A stretch of DNA of 64,000 bases from positions 31,268 to 95,267 of the forward strand of contig CAMHMJ010000009.1 of assembly GCA_946186185.1 (NCBI GenBank), written 5' to 3'. Below are positions 1 to 9,252 of the stretch, one piece after another. The translations under genes and the position numbers were made by a program. The number at the start of each line of letters is the position of its first letter. Positions within the stretch are counted from its first letter, which is position 1. The notes under the pieces were generated by a model. That model was not told where the DNA came from. It ran no database searches and was given only the letters and a program-made list of their open reading frames with translations. Origin of the DNA: an uncultured Treponema sp. (GTDB lineage Bacteria > Spirochaetota > Spirochaetia > Treponematales > Treponemataceae).

Positions 1-2270
1 ACCTTTCGTTTTCCATCAGCACCGGAAGCTCCATCTGCTCCAGAAGCCCGGCTGGCTGCTCTTGATGCAACCGACTGCCCGATTCTGCTTGCAGCATCGC
101 TCTTTAAAGAAAGACTGATTCGCTTTCTGTCCTTATCAAGACCGATAATCGTAAATTCAAAAATATCGCCTACTTTTACAACTTCCATCGGGTCAGTTAC
201 AAAGCTGTCGCTCAATTCAGAAACATGGATGAGGGCAGTTTCGTGCAAACCGATGTCTACGAATGCACCAAAGTCTACTACATTCTTGATTTTTCCAGTT
301 ACCTTCATGCCTTCTTTAAGGTCTTCAAACTGAACTACACCCTTCTGCATGATTGGTGCAGGATATCCGTCACGAGGGTCGCGGTTCGGCTTCTGAAGTT
401 CGTCGATGATGTCGTTCAGAGTTGTTTCGCCGATATTGTATTTTTCGCAAAGTGCCTTGTGAGTTGCGCTGTCGATTTTCTTTCCGGCTTTGATTACAGG
501 AAGAACTTCACGGGCAACATCGTAGTTTTCAGGGTGAACCCAGGTATTATCCAGAGGATCTGAGCTTTCTGCAATTTTAAGAAAGCCTGCGCACTGTTCG
601 AATGCCTTTGGTCCAAGTCCCGGAACCTTTTTAAGGTCTTCGCGGCTTGTAATTTTTCCGTTTGCATCGCGGTAAGCAACGATTTTCTTTGCAGTTGTTT
701 TATTGATTCCTGAAACATAGCTCAAAAGCATGTAAGAAGCAGTGTTCAGGTTTACGCCGACATTGTTTACTACGGAAGCAACAACTTCATCAAGCTGTTC
801 TGCAAGCTTTTTCTGGTTTACATCATGCTGATAAAGACCAACACCGATTGCCTTTGGATCGATTTTTACCAGTTCTGCAAGAGGGTCCTGAAGACGGCGG
901 CCCATTGAAATTGCACCGCGAACCATTACATCAAGGTCAGGGAATTCTTCAGTTGCAACCGGACTTGCCGAGTAAACAGAAGCGCCGGATTCGTCTACAA
1001 CAGTATATTTTACATCGCTGTCTGCGTAGTTTTCGCTGATAACCTTAGAAACGATAGCCTGAACTTCCTGGCTTCCGGTTCCGTTACCAACTGCAATTAC
1101 CTGAATGTCGTACTTGTCTACAGCATCGTTAATTGCATTGTAAGCACCTGTCGGATCCTGCTCCTGGAAAATCTTGAAGAAGCCAAGGTATTTTCCTGTT
1201 TCATCAAGGGCGGCACACTTTGTACCGTTTCGGTAACCAGGGTCAACGCCAAGAACGCGGCTTCCCTTAATCGGCTGAGTCATAAGAAGGTTCTTTAAGT
1301 TTTCGCTGAAGATTCCGATTCCGTGGTCGTCAGCGCTGTCTGCTTCATTTGAACGGATTTCACGAACTACAGCTGGTGAAAGAAGGCGAACAACTCCGTC
1401 TTCAATTGCGTCCTTGTGGTATTTGTTGTGCATTTCAGCTTTTTTCTGAAGTTCACTAACTGCCGAATCCACATCGATATCGATTGTGATTTCAAGAGCA
1501 CCTTCCCGCTCTGCGCGGTTCATGGCAAGGATTCTGTGTGGTTTTACCTGGTTCAGCGGCTCTTCATAATCCCAGTACATCTGGTAAGTTGAAGTTTTCA
1601 TTGCCTGTTCTTCAGTCTGACCCTCCGGAACGATTCCCTTAGACTTGATGTTTCCGGTTGCCATGTAAAGGTCGTAGATTGCTGTTCTGTTGTCAGCTTC
1701 CTGGCTTACGCGCTCAGCAATAATATCCATAGCACCCTGCAATGCGTCGGAAGCAGTTTCAACATTCAATGCTGCGTCTTCGTTATCTGTTTTGATGAAT
1801 TTTTCTGCTTCTTTTTCACAGGCTGCATCGTTGTTATCTGCAAGAATAAAGTCTGCCAGTGGCTCAAGGCCTTTTTCCTGTGCCACCATACCGCGGGTCT
1901 TCTTCTTTTTCTTGAATGGAGCCCACAAATCTTCAAGGGCACTTAAAGTTGTTGCAGACATAATTGCCTGATAAAGTGAATCTGTAAGTTTTCCCTGAGC
2001 AAAAACGCCTTTTACGATTTCAAGGCGGCGTTCTTCAAGGTTTTTATATGATTTGAAGGAATGGTCGATTGCAAGAACCTGAACTTCATCCAGGTTTCCT
2101 GTCTTATCCTTTCGGTAACGGCTGATAAAAGCTACAGTACAATCTTCATTAAAAAGACTGATAACTGCACTAACCTGCTGGGTCTGAATATTCAGTTCCC
2201 CGGCAATTTTTTTCATGATTTCAACTTCGTTGACTGTTAAAGCGTCAATTGCTTCTTGTGTAAATTCCAT
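1..2270 (-). CDS. tex: Tex-family transcription accessory / RNA-binding protein (3' end off the window)
   Basis: Reading leftward from ATG at 2270 gives an uninterrupted frame to the window edge (about 756 codons), so the C-terminus is missing. The N-terminus reads MEFTQEAIDALTVNEVEIMK and is followed by FISRYRKDKTGNLDEV, the Tex N-terminal signature. Further on are the helix-hairpin-helix stretch (NVGVNLNTAS, SGINKTTAKKIV) and an S1 RNA-binding domain (VTGKIKNVVDFGAFVDIG) at about 330-150. The visible tail is Ala/Ser/Gly/Asp-rich (about 110-1). Tex proteins are cytoplasmic nucleic-acid-binding factors linked to transcription and RNA turnover. No Shine-Dalgarno precedes the start; a promoter ends 9 nt upstream. 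Confidence 0.95.
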   Translation of the reverse strand, partial: MEFTQEAIDALTVNEVEIMKKIAGELNIQTQQVSAVISLFNEDCTVAFISRYRKDKTGNLDEVQVLAIDHSFKSYKNLEERRLEIVKGVFAQGKLTDSLYQAIMSATTLSALEDLWAPFKKKKKTRGMVAQEKGLEPLADFILADNNDAACEKEAEKFIKTDNEDAALNVETASDALQGAMDIIAERVSQEADNRTAIYDLYMATGNIKSKGIVPEGQTEEQAMKTSTYQMYWDYEEPLNQVKPHRILAMNRAEREGALEITIDIDVDSAVSELQKKAEMHNKYHKDAIEDGVVRLLSPAVVREIRSNEADSADDHGIGIFSENLKNLLMTQPIKGSRVLGVDPGYRNGTKCAALDETGKYLGFFKIFQEQDPTGAYNAINDAVDKYDIQVIAVGNGTGSQEVQAIVSKVISENYADSDVKYTVVDESGASVYSASPVATEEFPDLDVMVRGAISMGRRLQDPLAELVKIDPKAIGVGLYQHDVNQKKLAEQLDEVVASVVNNVGVNLNTASYMLLSYVSGINKTTAKKIVAYRDANGKITSREDLKKVPGLGPKAFEQCAGFLKIAESSDPLDNTWVHPENYDVAREVLPVIKAGKKIDSATHKALCEKYNIGETTLNDIIDELQKPNRDPRDGYPAPIMQKGVVQFEDLKEGMKVTGKIKNVVDFGAFVDIGLHETALIHVSELSDSFVTDPMEVVKVGDIFEFTIIGLDKDRKRISLSLKSDAASRIGQSVASRAASRASGADGASGADGKRK

Positions 2271-2279
2271 AGTGCAACG

Positions 2280-2309
2280 ATTTTAACGGAAAAAGGCGGG
2301 CTATAGCAA
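2280..2309 (-). promoter_or_regulatory. Promoter of tex, likely leaderless
   Basis: On the minus strand TTGCTA (2309-2304), an 18-bp spacer and TAAAAT (2285-2280) lie 9 nt before the tex ATG. There is no Shine-Dalgarno, so transcription should begin at or very near the start codon. Confidence 0.5.
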
Positions 2310-2375
2310 TAGGAATATGAAATAAAACCGGGGAATAAAAATTGCACACCCGGCTCTTTGAATCAGCTCTTTGGT

Positions 2376-3275
2376 TTATGCCAGAGGAAGCGGATTCTGA
2401 GCAGGCAGCAGATCCTCAACTGCATTTCCGCGCTTGTGACTTGCGGCGCTGAAGAGTTTTGTAAGAAGCTCGTTGCAATTTTCGCTCATGATTTCGTAAA
2501 GTTTAGGAATTAAAAGCTGTTTATTTAAGGCATCAAGACCTGCGGCACCGGTTTTTGAAGTGAAGGCGAAGACAAAAAGTTCTCCATTATCCACAATACG
2601 CTGCATGTACATAACTGCATCGCTTCTTAAGTGAAGTCCGTGAACCGTAAACTGGATATCAGAAATCTTTTCGTATTCCGCAATCCTGATTCTTCCGATT
2701 GGCAGAGTGAAAGAGAAATGACTTATACTTATATCATTAAGCTTTCCGGAAATTACTTCTCCCTGTTCCGTGGTAAACTGGAAACTACAGCTGGAAGTAC
2801 AAACCGCACGAACGTTCTTTCGGCGTCCCATAGCCTGATTTGCAAAAAGAGTTTTTTCAATAATTCCAAAATTATTCTTTTTCTGATATTCCAGCTGAAT
2901 ACAACCGCACTGAAGCCCCAGAGTGTAAAGATAGGCATGTTCAATCATTGCCCGTTCAGATGGTGTCTGGCGCTTTGTGTAAAGAACTCCAAAAAGTGCA
3001 TCCTCATGCTTCAATTTTAAAGTCTGAATAAAGGAAAGCCACTTGAGATTCTGAATCGGAAAATCAATATTGAAAAACAAAATTGAATCTTTAAAAATTG
3101 AAAGAATGATTTCAACCTTTGTTTCCATTGGAAGGAAAATATCATTATCAATAAAATAACATTCGTAACCCAATGCCAGATACTCCTCAAGAAAATTCTG
3201 AGGAATAAGAGAGTGATCCGGCGCTATGAAGAATGTTTTTCTGCCCTTAATAATCTCGTCAATGATATTCGCCAT
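2376..3275 (-). CDS. PilZ-domain protein (probable c-di-GMP receptor)
   Basis: A 299-residue protein. The N-terminal half (about 1-150) is an unrecognised alpha/beta region. A PilZ domain follows: the arginine motif RRKNVR at about 151-156, then the D-x-S-x-x region NDISISHF, where the usual glycine is not obvious. PilZ domains bind cyclic di-GMP and control motility or surface behaviour in spirochaetes. The ATG at 3275 is chosen over an in-frame codon 36 nt upstream because a near-consensus promoter ends 7 nt before it. Ligand binding is inferred from the arginine motif only. Confidence 0.8.
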   Translation of the reverse strand: MANIIDEIIKGRKTFFIAPDHSLIPQNFLEEYLALGYECYFIDNDIFLPMETKVEIILSIFKDSILFFNIDFPIQNLKWLSFIQTLKLKHEDALFGVLYTKRQTPSERAMIEHAYLYTLGLQCGCIQLEYQKKNNFGIIEKTLFANQAMGRRKNVRAVCTSSCSFQFTTEQGEVISGKLNDISISHFSFTLPIGRIRIAEYEKISDIQFTVHGLHLRSDAVMYMQRIVDNGELFVFAFTSKTGAAGLDALNKQLLIPKLYEIMSENCNELLTKLFSAASHKRGNAVEDLLPAQNPLPLA

Positions 3276-3282
3276 ACAGTTA

Positions 3283-3311
3283 AATATACTCCAAAATTTG
3301 CGAAAAATCAA
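3283..3311 (-). promoter_or_regulatory. Promoter of the PilZ gene, likely leaderless
   Basis: Minus-strand TTGATT (3311-3306), a 17-bp spacer and TATATT (3288-3283) end 7 nt before the ATG at 3275, leaving no room for a leader with a Shine-Dalgarno. Confidence 0.5.
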
Positions 3312-3351
3312 AAGATTTTTTTACTGGAACCATGACCAAGAGCGGCTTCTC

Positions 3352-3376
3352 GGCAGGCTTGTTTCGGCCGCCTGCC
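3352..3376. repeat. Inverted repeat between the symporter and PilZ genes
   Basis: GGCAGGC and GCCTGCC form a perfect 7-bp stem around an 11-nt loop in the 131-bp gap 3276-3406, downstream of the symporter stop. There is no T-run directly after it, so it is only a weak terminator candidate. Confidence 0.4.
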
Positions 3377-3406
3377 CTTCCCATTACAAAAACAGAAGCG
3401 TCTGCT

Positions 3407-4636
3407 TTAGATAAAGTGCTTGATTCCGTGGTGTTCGATAAGTTTTGTCTTTACCGCAACAATATAGCTTCCAAACATCGTAGTAAGAACATCAAAGGCG
3501 GCGGCAAAGGAACAGATTATCGGAGCAGCCGGCTTTACAAGAAGATATCCGGTTTCAAAACCGCGGCTGTAGAGCGTACAGAGAATCGTAAGGGAAATAA
3601 ACGCACCCCCTGACGGGAAGCTTCCCAGAAGGAAAGAAAGTGCAAAGGATGTAAAGAAAATCCAGATTACATCGGTGAAAGGAATCGTCAGACTGGAATA
3701 ACTTCTCCAGATTACGATAAAGCTGACCGTTGTAACCAGAGCTGAACCGCCCCGGGCAAAAATCGTGAAAAGCGGATGGGTCACGCCGTTGATTCGGCGG
3801 CGGATTCCAAGACTTTCCTTTCCATGACGCATATTAAGCTGAAGAACCAGGGTGCTGTCTCCGCTGAAAAAAGCCGTTACAATAGAACAGATTGAAGCAT
3901 AAAGAATCTTGTACGGATGCGGATCGTGGCACAGATAGCGGATAATCAGTGGATAGATGATTCCCGCAACAATAATCAAATCTACAAGAAGGATTATAAT
4001 AAGTGGAGTAAAAACGCCGCTGGCAATTATTCCCCGGAACTCAATGGTCCAGGAGGTAAGAATTGCAACCATTCCCACAGAAAGAAATTCCGTAAAAATT
4101 ACGCTGATATTGTACATCAGCTTGGAAAGAGAATCCGAAAGGGTTGTTATCGGCTTAAAAAGAATCGGATCCGCAGTAGAAGCGGCTCCAATCAAAAGCG
4201 CAAAAAACAGGGCCGCCAGCAGGTAAGTTCCGTTACTCAGGGTTTCAAAGGCTGAATAAGGAAAAATACTTCTTAAAAGATTACCCGCATTCAGGGAAAC
4301 GCTTTCATTCACGGTTTCTACCGTAATCGGAATACGCGGAAGCTTTACAATCAGAATTGAAAGAAGGCCCACCAAAGTCAAAAGCAGGGATGAAATAACA
4401 ATTACGCTGAAGGTCCAGATTCCAGTTTTTACCAGAAGCTTTGTGTCCCTGAGCCTGTTGAATGCAGTAATCGCCGTAAAAAACAGTACCGGGATAACCA
4501 TATATCGTCCAAAACGAACGGTAATTTCCGTTATAAAGGCAATCGCCTCCTGCAGTTTAGGATTTGAAACAGGAAGAACGAGAGCACACAATATTCCAAT
4601 CAACGCACCAATCAGGTATTTTATCCAAAGCTTCAT
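3407..4636 (-). CDS. Dicarboxylate/amino-acid:cation symporter (DAACS family)
   Basis: A 409-residue inner-membrane protein with about eight hydrophobic segments from MKLWIKYLIGALIGILCALV onward. The GltP/GltT/DctA family layout is visible: the N-terminal FGRYMVIPVLFFTAI segment, a serine-rich reentrant-loop region (FARGGSALVTTVSF), and a C-terminal region (KPAAPIICSFAAAFDVLTTM) where the family has its transport motif. Family members import glutamate, aspartate or C4-dicarboxylates with Na+ or H+. The substrate cannot be set from sequence alone. It lies 22 bp downstream of glmS and is probably cotranscribed with it. Confidence 0.85.
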   Translation of the reverse strand: MKLWIKYLIGALIGILCALVLPVSNPKLQEAIAFITEITVRFGRYMVIPVLFFTAITAFNRLRDTKLLVKTGIWTFSVIVISSLLLTLVGLLSILIVKLPRIPITVETVNESVSLNAGNLLRSIFPYSAFETLSNGTYLLAALFFALLIGAASTADPILFKPITTLSDSLSKLMYNISVIFTEFLSVGMVAILTSWTIEFRGIIASGVFTPLIIILLVDLIIVAGIIYPLIIRYLCHDPHPYKILYASICSIVTAFFSGDSTLVLQLNMRHGKESLGIRRRINGVTHPLFTIFARGGSALVTTVSFIVIWRSYSSLTIPFTDVIWIFFTSFALSFLLGSFPSGGAFISLTILCTLYSRGFETGYLLVKPAAPIICSFAAAFDVLTTMFGSYIVAVKTKLIEHHGIKHFI

Positions 4637-4658
4637 ATTTTTTCCTTTTCCAGATTAT

Positions 4659-6485
4659 TTACTCAGTTGTAACGCTCTTTGCAAGATTTCTAGGCTGGTC
4701 TACATCCCGGCCAAGCTCTTCTGCACAGTAAAGGGCGAAAAGCTGGCAAACTGCAACCATCGGAAGAGCGTAGAAGGCTGAATTTTCAACCTTTGGAACC
4801 GGAATGAAATCTTCGCACAGTTCTTCAAGTTCTTTGTCGCCTTCAACGCCGATGGCAATTACAGGACCTTTTCTTGCCTTAATTTCCTTGATATTGGAAA
4901 TAACCTTTTCCCTAAGGAAATCGTCAGTTACAAGGAAAACACTAGGTGTCTTTTCGTTTACTAAAGCCAATGGACCGTGCTTGATTTCCCCGGAAGCAAA
5001 GGCTTCGGCATGAATGTAAGTAATTTCCTTGAGTTTAAGGGCACCTTCAAGGGCAATCGGATACATAAGTCCGCGTCCAAGGAAGAGGAAGTTCTCGCTG
5101 TGGCAGTATTTTTTTGCGATTGCCTTAATTTTGTCCTTCTGTTCAAGAGCCGTTTTTACAAGTCTAGGCTGAGCCTGAATATTCGCAATAAATTTCATTC
5201 CTTCTTCAAGGCTCATGTTTCTCTGGCGGGCAAATTTAAGGGCAAGAAGGTAGTAGATTATCAGAGTGTTCGAGAAAGCCTTTGTTGAAGCAACGGCAAT
5301 CTCCGGGCCTGCGTGGATAAATGCACCGCCGTCAGAATCCCGGGCAATTGTAGAGCTTACAACGTTACAGATTCCGAATACTTTTCCGTTCTTTTCGTGG
5401 ATTTCCTTCATTGCTTCAAGAGTATCTGCCGTTTCACCGCTCTGGCTTACAGCAAGGAAAATGTCATCCGAGTTCACAATTGGATTTTTGTAGCGGAACT
5501 CGCTTGAGAATTCAGAGAAACAAGGAATTCGGGCGTATTTTTCAATCAAAAGTCCGCCGAACATACTTGCGTAGTAAGAGGTTCCTGCGCTGATGGCAGT
5601 AATTTTCTGAGTTTTAGCAAAAATCGGGTCTTCAAATCCACTGAGTTTGGCAGTTGCGGCATTCAAATCAATTCGTCCTGCAAAAGCCCGCTCGATGCTT
5701 TCCGGCTGCTCGTTGATTTCCTTTTCCATGTAAGTTTTGTAGCCGCATTTTTCGGTTTCTTCAGCAGTAATAGTTACTTTTTTAACCCGGTCCTGCCATT
5801 CATCGTCTTCTGCAAATTTCAAGCCGGTTGGAGTTACTTCAACGATATCGCCGTCTTCAAGATAGATTACGCGGCTGGCATTTCCTGCAATGGCAAGAAC
5901 ATCGCTGGCAATGTAGTAGGTTCCTTCAGAAATTCCGATTACAAGAGGGCCGCCTCGTTTTGCAGCAATAATCTTGTTCGGTTCGTCTGTGCTTGTAATT
6001 GCAAGGGCGTAAGTTCCCACAACTTTTTTAAGGGCATTCTGAACGGCTTCAAGAAGATTTCCCTTGTAGCATTTTTCGATTAAATTTGGAATTGTTTCAG
6101 AGTCAGTTTCGCTGGCGAATTTTACGCCGTCTTTTTCAAGCTGAGTCCGCAATGTCTGGAAATTTTCGATAATTCCATTGTGAACAACGGCGATTTTTCC
6201 GTTATTCGAAAGGAAAGGGTGCGCATTCTGATCAGTTACAAGTCCGTGAGTTGCCCAGCGGGTATGTCCGATTCCCCAGACACCGCTCAAGTCCTTTGGA
6301 AGAACTCCAACCAGCTGAGAAAGTTTTCCTGCCTTTTTATATAGAAAAAACTGAGGTTTTCCATCGACTATCTTTCCAACTACAATTCCCGAAGAATCAT
6401 ATCCTCTGTATTCAAGTTTACTGAGTCCTTTTACAAGATAAGGAACTGCATTATCTGAGCCAACGTATCCAACGATTCCACACAT
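4659..6485 (-). CDS. glmS: Glutamine--fructose-6-phosphate aminotransferase (isomerizing)
   Basis: A 608-residue cytoplasmic enzyme making glucosamine-6-phosphate from fructose-6-phosphate and glutamine, the first step to peptidoglycan amino sugars. The start is the ATG of MCGIVGYVG, so Cys2 becomes the N-terminal nucleophile; an in-frame start 27 nt upstream would bury it. The glutaminase domain has GIGHTRWATHG and VVHNGIIENF. Two SIS domains follow (SAGTSYYASM, SQSGETADT, ALEGALKLKEITYIHAEAFA). The C-terminus is the canonical DQPRNLAKSVTTE. GGAGG lies about 25 nt upstream. No glmS ribozyme is apparent upstream. Confidence 0.97.
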   Translation of the reverse strand: MCGIVGYVGSDNAVPYLVKGLSKLEYRGYDSSGIVVGKIVDGKPQFFLYKKAGKLSQLVGVLPKDLSGVWGIGHTRWATHGLVTDQNAHPFLSNNGKIAVVHNGIIENFQTLRTQLEKDGVKFASETDSETIPNLIEKCYKGNLLEAVQNALKKVVGTYALAITSTDEPNKIIAAKRGGPLVIGISEGTYYIASDVLAIAGNASRVIYLEDGDIVEVTPTGLKFAEDDEWQDRVKKVTITAEETEKCGYKTYMEKEINEQPESIERAFAGRIDLNAATAKLSGFEDPIFAKTQKITAISAGTSYYASMFGGLLIEKYARIPCFSEFSSEFRYKNPIVNSDDIFLAVSQSGETADTLEAMKEIHEKNGKVFGICNVVSSTIARDSDGGAFIHAGPEIAVASTKAFSNTLIIYYLLALKFARQRNMSLEEGMKFIANIQAQPRLVKTALEQKDKIKAIAKKYCHSENFLFLGRGLMYPIALEGALKLKEITYIHAEAFASGEIKHGPLALVNEKTPSVFLVTDDFLREKVISNIKEIKARKGPVIAIGVEGDKELEELCEDFIPVPKVENSAFYALPMVAVCQLFALYCAEELGRDVDQPRNLAKSVTTE

Positions 6486-6604
6486 AGCAAGACCGGAAAA
6501 ATCCGCCTCCAAAGAAAAATATTACAGAGTATTATATAAAAAAAGAGCGTTTAAAAAAAGGGGCTACAGGCTGCTACAAGCTGCGAGCCGCAGTCAAAAG
6601 TTAC

Positions 6605-8587
6605 TTAAATCGAGGCAATCAGAGAAAGAGGTGTAAGGGAAAAATCCGGCTCTGCTTTTTTTGAAGCATTTGCGTGAACCGAACAGGCTGTGCAGGCCGC
6701 ATCCAGCGGAGAATACCCCTGCGCCAGAAGAGATGCACAAAGGCCGGCAAGAACATCACCGCTTCCCGCCTTTGCCAGGGCCGAAGTTCCGTCGCTTACG
6801 ATGCGCACCTGACCCCGGTAAAAAATATAATTTACCGCACCCTTGGAAAGAAGCACCATATTTGGAATTACAGATGCAATTTTTTGAGCCCAGCCAAAGC
6901 GGTTTTCAATAAAGTCAGCAAGTGATGGCGCTTCGGAGGGTGTCTGCCACCTCTGAAAAGTCTGTGTTTCCGGCTTCAAAAGCGGTTCTCCAGACGAAAG
7001 CGGTTCCTCCGCCGCAGACAAATCTGCCGGGGTAGCCGGCTTTTCTTCACTGAACAGCCCCAGTCTGCCTGCAAGCTCAAAAAGCTCCTTCGGATGGGGC
7101 GTTAGAATCACACGGTTCCCTGACAAACTGCCAGATGCACCAGCACAACTTCCGCAAAGCTCATTTAATTCTTCAAGAAATGCCTTAAGAGCTTCGTAAT
7201 AAAAGAAATCAGCGTCTAAAACCAGGGCACGATTGTTTTTTGCATGCCCCGAAGACACAGCGCTTCCTTCCGCACGGGCATTTCGTGCCGACGCTTCATT
7301 TCCGGCCTTTAGAAAGGGCAGAAGCACTTCTTCAGCGGCCTTTCTTAAAAGCTTCTGGTTCCGGCCAAATCCGCTTCCTGCAAGAATACAGTTACAGGTT
7401 TCCGGAACAAAAGAAGAAACCATGATTTCAGGGGAGATTTTAAAATTTTCCGGTCTGATGGGAAAACAGGAAGCCTGTCCAAAAGAATTTTCATGGTGAT
7501 TTCCAGCCCGGCCATCAGCTTCACAACCATCATTGCCGGCAGCATCACCCACCTGCATAAAGGCGGTTACCAGAGAGCTGAATCCGGCACCAAGTTTCAG
7601 GGCTGCCTCGGAGGCAATAATACCGGCGCCCATTTTTTCACCTGCAAGAACAGCAACATGACCGTAATTTCCCTTATGACTCGAAGGCTTGTTTCTGTAA
7701 GGCAGGATCTGGTCTTCCCTCTCAAAAAGCAGGGCATCCGCTTTCATGCCGCTTTCAAAAACAGAGGCGCTTACCCCCAGGTCTGCCACACGGATTTTTC
7801 CCGTAAAATCCTTTGCGCTGTCAGTAAAAAGGGAAGTCTTAAGAACTCCCATGGTAACGGTATAATCCGCCTTAAAGGCAATTTTTTCACCGCTATGAGG
7901 GGAGCGGGAACAGACTTTTCCCTCTGAATCAATTCCGCTTGGAATATCACAGGCAATACGGACAGCCGGCAACGAGTTGATTTTTTCAAAAAGATGCGAA
8001 ATTTCGTCTGAAAGAGAACCCTTAAATCCGGTTCCGTAAAGACAGTCTATAATGATATGAGGTGGATTTTCTTCAAGTTCCGGGACTGTAGAAAAGCCGG
8101 AAACAAAGTCTGCAGAAGAAACAATTTTAACCCCGACAGACTGTGCCATCAGAAGCTGCCCTTTTCCTTCTTCCGTCCGAAGATTTCCGTCCCTGCTGAA
8201 AAGAACAACAGAGACTTCTACGCGCCCGGCAGAGCCAGTTCCTGCAAGTTCGCCAGAACCAGCAGATTCACCGGAACAGTCAGCGCCGGCAGAACCAAAG
8301 CCTGCTATTCCGCCGGCAGTTCCGCAAGCGCCAGAAACTCCTCCTGTGCCAGCAGTTTTTCCATAAATCCGGCGGGCAAGAGCAAGCCCGTCTGCGCCGT
8401 TATTCCCGCTTCCGCACAGAATCAGAATGCGGGGATTTTTAACTGATGAATATTTATTTTCAAGCACTTCAAAAACAGTTTTTTCAAGGCAGGCGGCAGC
8501 ATTTTCCATCATTATAAATTCCGGAAAACAAAAGCGCCGCTTTACCTCTGCTTCAAGAGCACCTGAATTACAATATACGGCTTTCAT
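6605..8587 (-). CDS. nnr: Bifunctional NAD(P)H-hydrate epimerase / ADP-dependent dehydratase
   Basis: A 660-residue protein repairing hydrated NAD(P)H. The N-terminal YjeF/NnrE domain has ILILCGSGNNGADGLALARR and IIDCLYGTGFKGSL. The C-terminal NnrD/ribokinase-like domain has HKGNYGHVAVLAG, VILTPHPKELFELAG and the GSGDVLAG catalytic loop. It is longer than the roughly 500 residues usual for the fusion because of low-complexity inserts: a Gly/Ala/Ser stretch at about 80-125 inside the epimerase domain, plus Ala/Gly/Glu-rich segments in the kinase domain. The stop lies 119 bp upstream of the glmS start. Confidence 0.92.
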   Translation of the reverse strand: MKAVYCNSGALEAEVKRRFCFPEFIMMENAAACLEKTVFEVLENKYSSVKNPRILILCGSGNNGADGLALARRIYGKTAGTGGVSGACGTAGGIAGFGSAGADCSGESAGSGELAGTGSAGRVEVSVVLFSRDGNLRTEEGKGQLLMAQSVGVKIVSSADFVSGFSTVPELEENPPHIIIDCLYGTGFKGSLSDEISHLFEKINSLPAVRIACDIPSGIDSEGKVCSRSPHSGEKIAFKADYTVTMGVLKTSLFTDSAKDFTGKIRVADLGVSASVFESGMKADALLFEREDQILPYRNKPSSHKGNYGHVAVLAGEKMGAGIIASEAALKLGAGFSSLVTAFMQVGDAAGNDGCEADGRAGNHHENSFGQASCFPIRPENFKISPEIMVSSFVPETCNCILAGSGFGRNQKLLRKAAEEVLLPFLKAGNEASARNARAEGSAVSSGHAKNNRALVLDADFFYYEALKAFLEELNELCGSCAGASGSLSGNRVILTPHPKELFELAGRLGLFSEEKPATPADLSAAEEPLSSGEPLLKPETQTFQRWQTPSEAPSLADFIENRFGWAQKIASVIPNMVLLSKGAVNYIFYRGQVRIVSDGTSALAKAGSGDVLAGLCASLLAQGYSPLDAACTACSVHANASKKAEPDFSLTPLSLIASI

Positions 8588-8590
8588 CAG

Positions 8591-9091
8591 TTACTTCGTA
8601 AAAAGTGCGCCCAGTTTAAAGTTTGTTCCGTCACCGTCGTTCGGAAGATTTATACTCTGAATCTTGATTGCTTTTCCGCCTTCCTGCAGATTGTAGGTCA
8701 AAATCCAGGTACCGGTGCTTTCCCCCGCCCTTCCGCCAACATCGGTAATCTTGAAGGTGATTGTATGAGAAGTAGCCGTAAAGGTTCCGGACCACTTTGC
8801 GTTCTTACCATTAGTTTTCTGGGTAACTGTCATTGAACCGTTCTGGCGGCATTCAACCGTCGTCTTTGATTTTCCGTTTTTACAGGTCCATTTTCCGTAG
8901 CATTCCGGAGTTGTAGCTTCCTCGTAAATCTTCTTTCCTGCATCAGAAAAGAATTTTCCGGTTTCAGTAAGAGCTTTTTTACCCTGCTCTCCGATTTCCT
9001 GCCATTCAGAATCGTTCTTACTCTTTTTTGCATAAACCGAAGCTGAAGCAATTGCGGCAACAAGAATAGAAATTGCAATAATCTTTTTCAT
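8591..9091 (-). CDS. Exported protein of unknown function
   Basis: A 166-residue protein starting MKKIIAISILVAAIASASVYA, a signal peptide probably cleaved after VYA. The mature part has a basic/acidic helix (about 22-60), then a compact domain with a Cys pair in the TPECYGKWTCKNGK region and alternating beta-strand-like sequence to the C-terminus (GTWILTYNLQEGG). This resembles small calycin-like or lipocalin-like exported domains, but I do not recognise the family. AGGAGT precedes the ATG; a perfect hairpin ends 4 nt before it. Stop is 3 nt before nnr, so they may be cotranscribed. Confidence 0.8.
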   Translation of the reverse strand: MKKIIAISILVAAIASASVYAKKSKNDSEWQEIGEQGKKALTETGKFFSDAGKKIYEEATTPECYGKWTCKNGKSKTTVECRQNGSMTVTQKTNGKNAKWSGTFTATSHTITFKITDVGGRAGESTGTWILTYNLQEGGKAIKIQSINLPNDGDGTNFKLGALFTK

Positions 9092-9105
9092 AAATACTCC
9101 TAAGA

Positions 9106-9126
9106 GGAAGCAGCTGTGCTGCTTCC
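9106..9126 (-). promoter_or_regulatory. 5'-UTR hairpin before the Shine-Dalgarno of the 8591-9091 gene
   Basis: GGAAGCAGC and GCTGCTTCC form a perfect 9-bp stem with a 3-nt loop, 4 nt upstream of AGGAGT. Nearly the same sequence and spacing recur before the lipoprotein genes starting at 15387 and 49877. Confidence 0.6.
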
Positions 9127-9139
9127 CTGATAGATTGTA

Positions 9140-9175
9140 AGCCGTTAAAAAAATTGCGAAAGCAATTTTTAGGCT
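9140..9175. repeat. 36-nt GAAA-tetraloop hairpin also found in attC sites
   Basis: An AGCC...GGCT outer stem surrounds an inner A/T-rich stem closed by a GAAA loop. It matches the hairpin at 51717-51752 and about 56973-57008 at 33 of 36 positions. Two of the three differences are a compensatory A-T to T-A swap in the stem. Confidence 0.7.
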
Positions 9176-9252
9176 GTCCTTTATCAAAAGTTCGACATTC
9201 AAACTGTATTTCAATATACCACAGAGTCAGCCAAAAATCCAATTAAAAGAAA

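Noticed and set aside
6486..6604. glmS ribozyme or riboswitch upstream of glmS
   Set aside because: The 5' region is only about 120 bp, contains a TATAAT box (6531-6536) and shows no recognisable ribozyme core.
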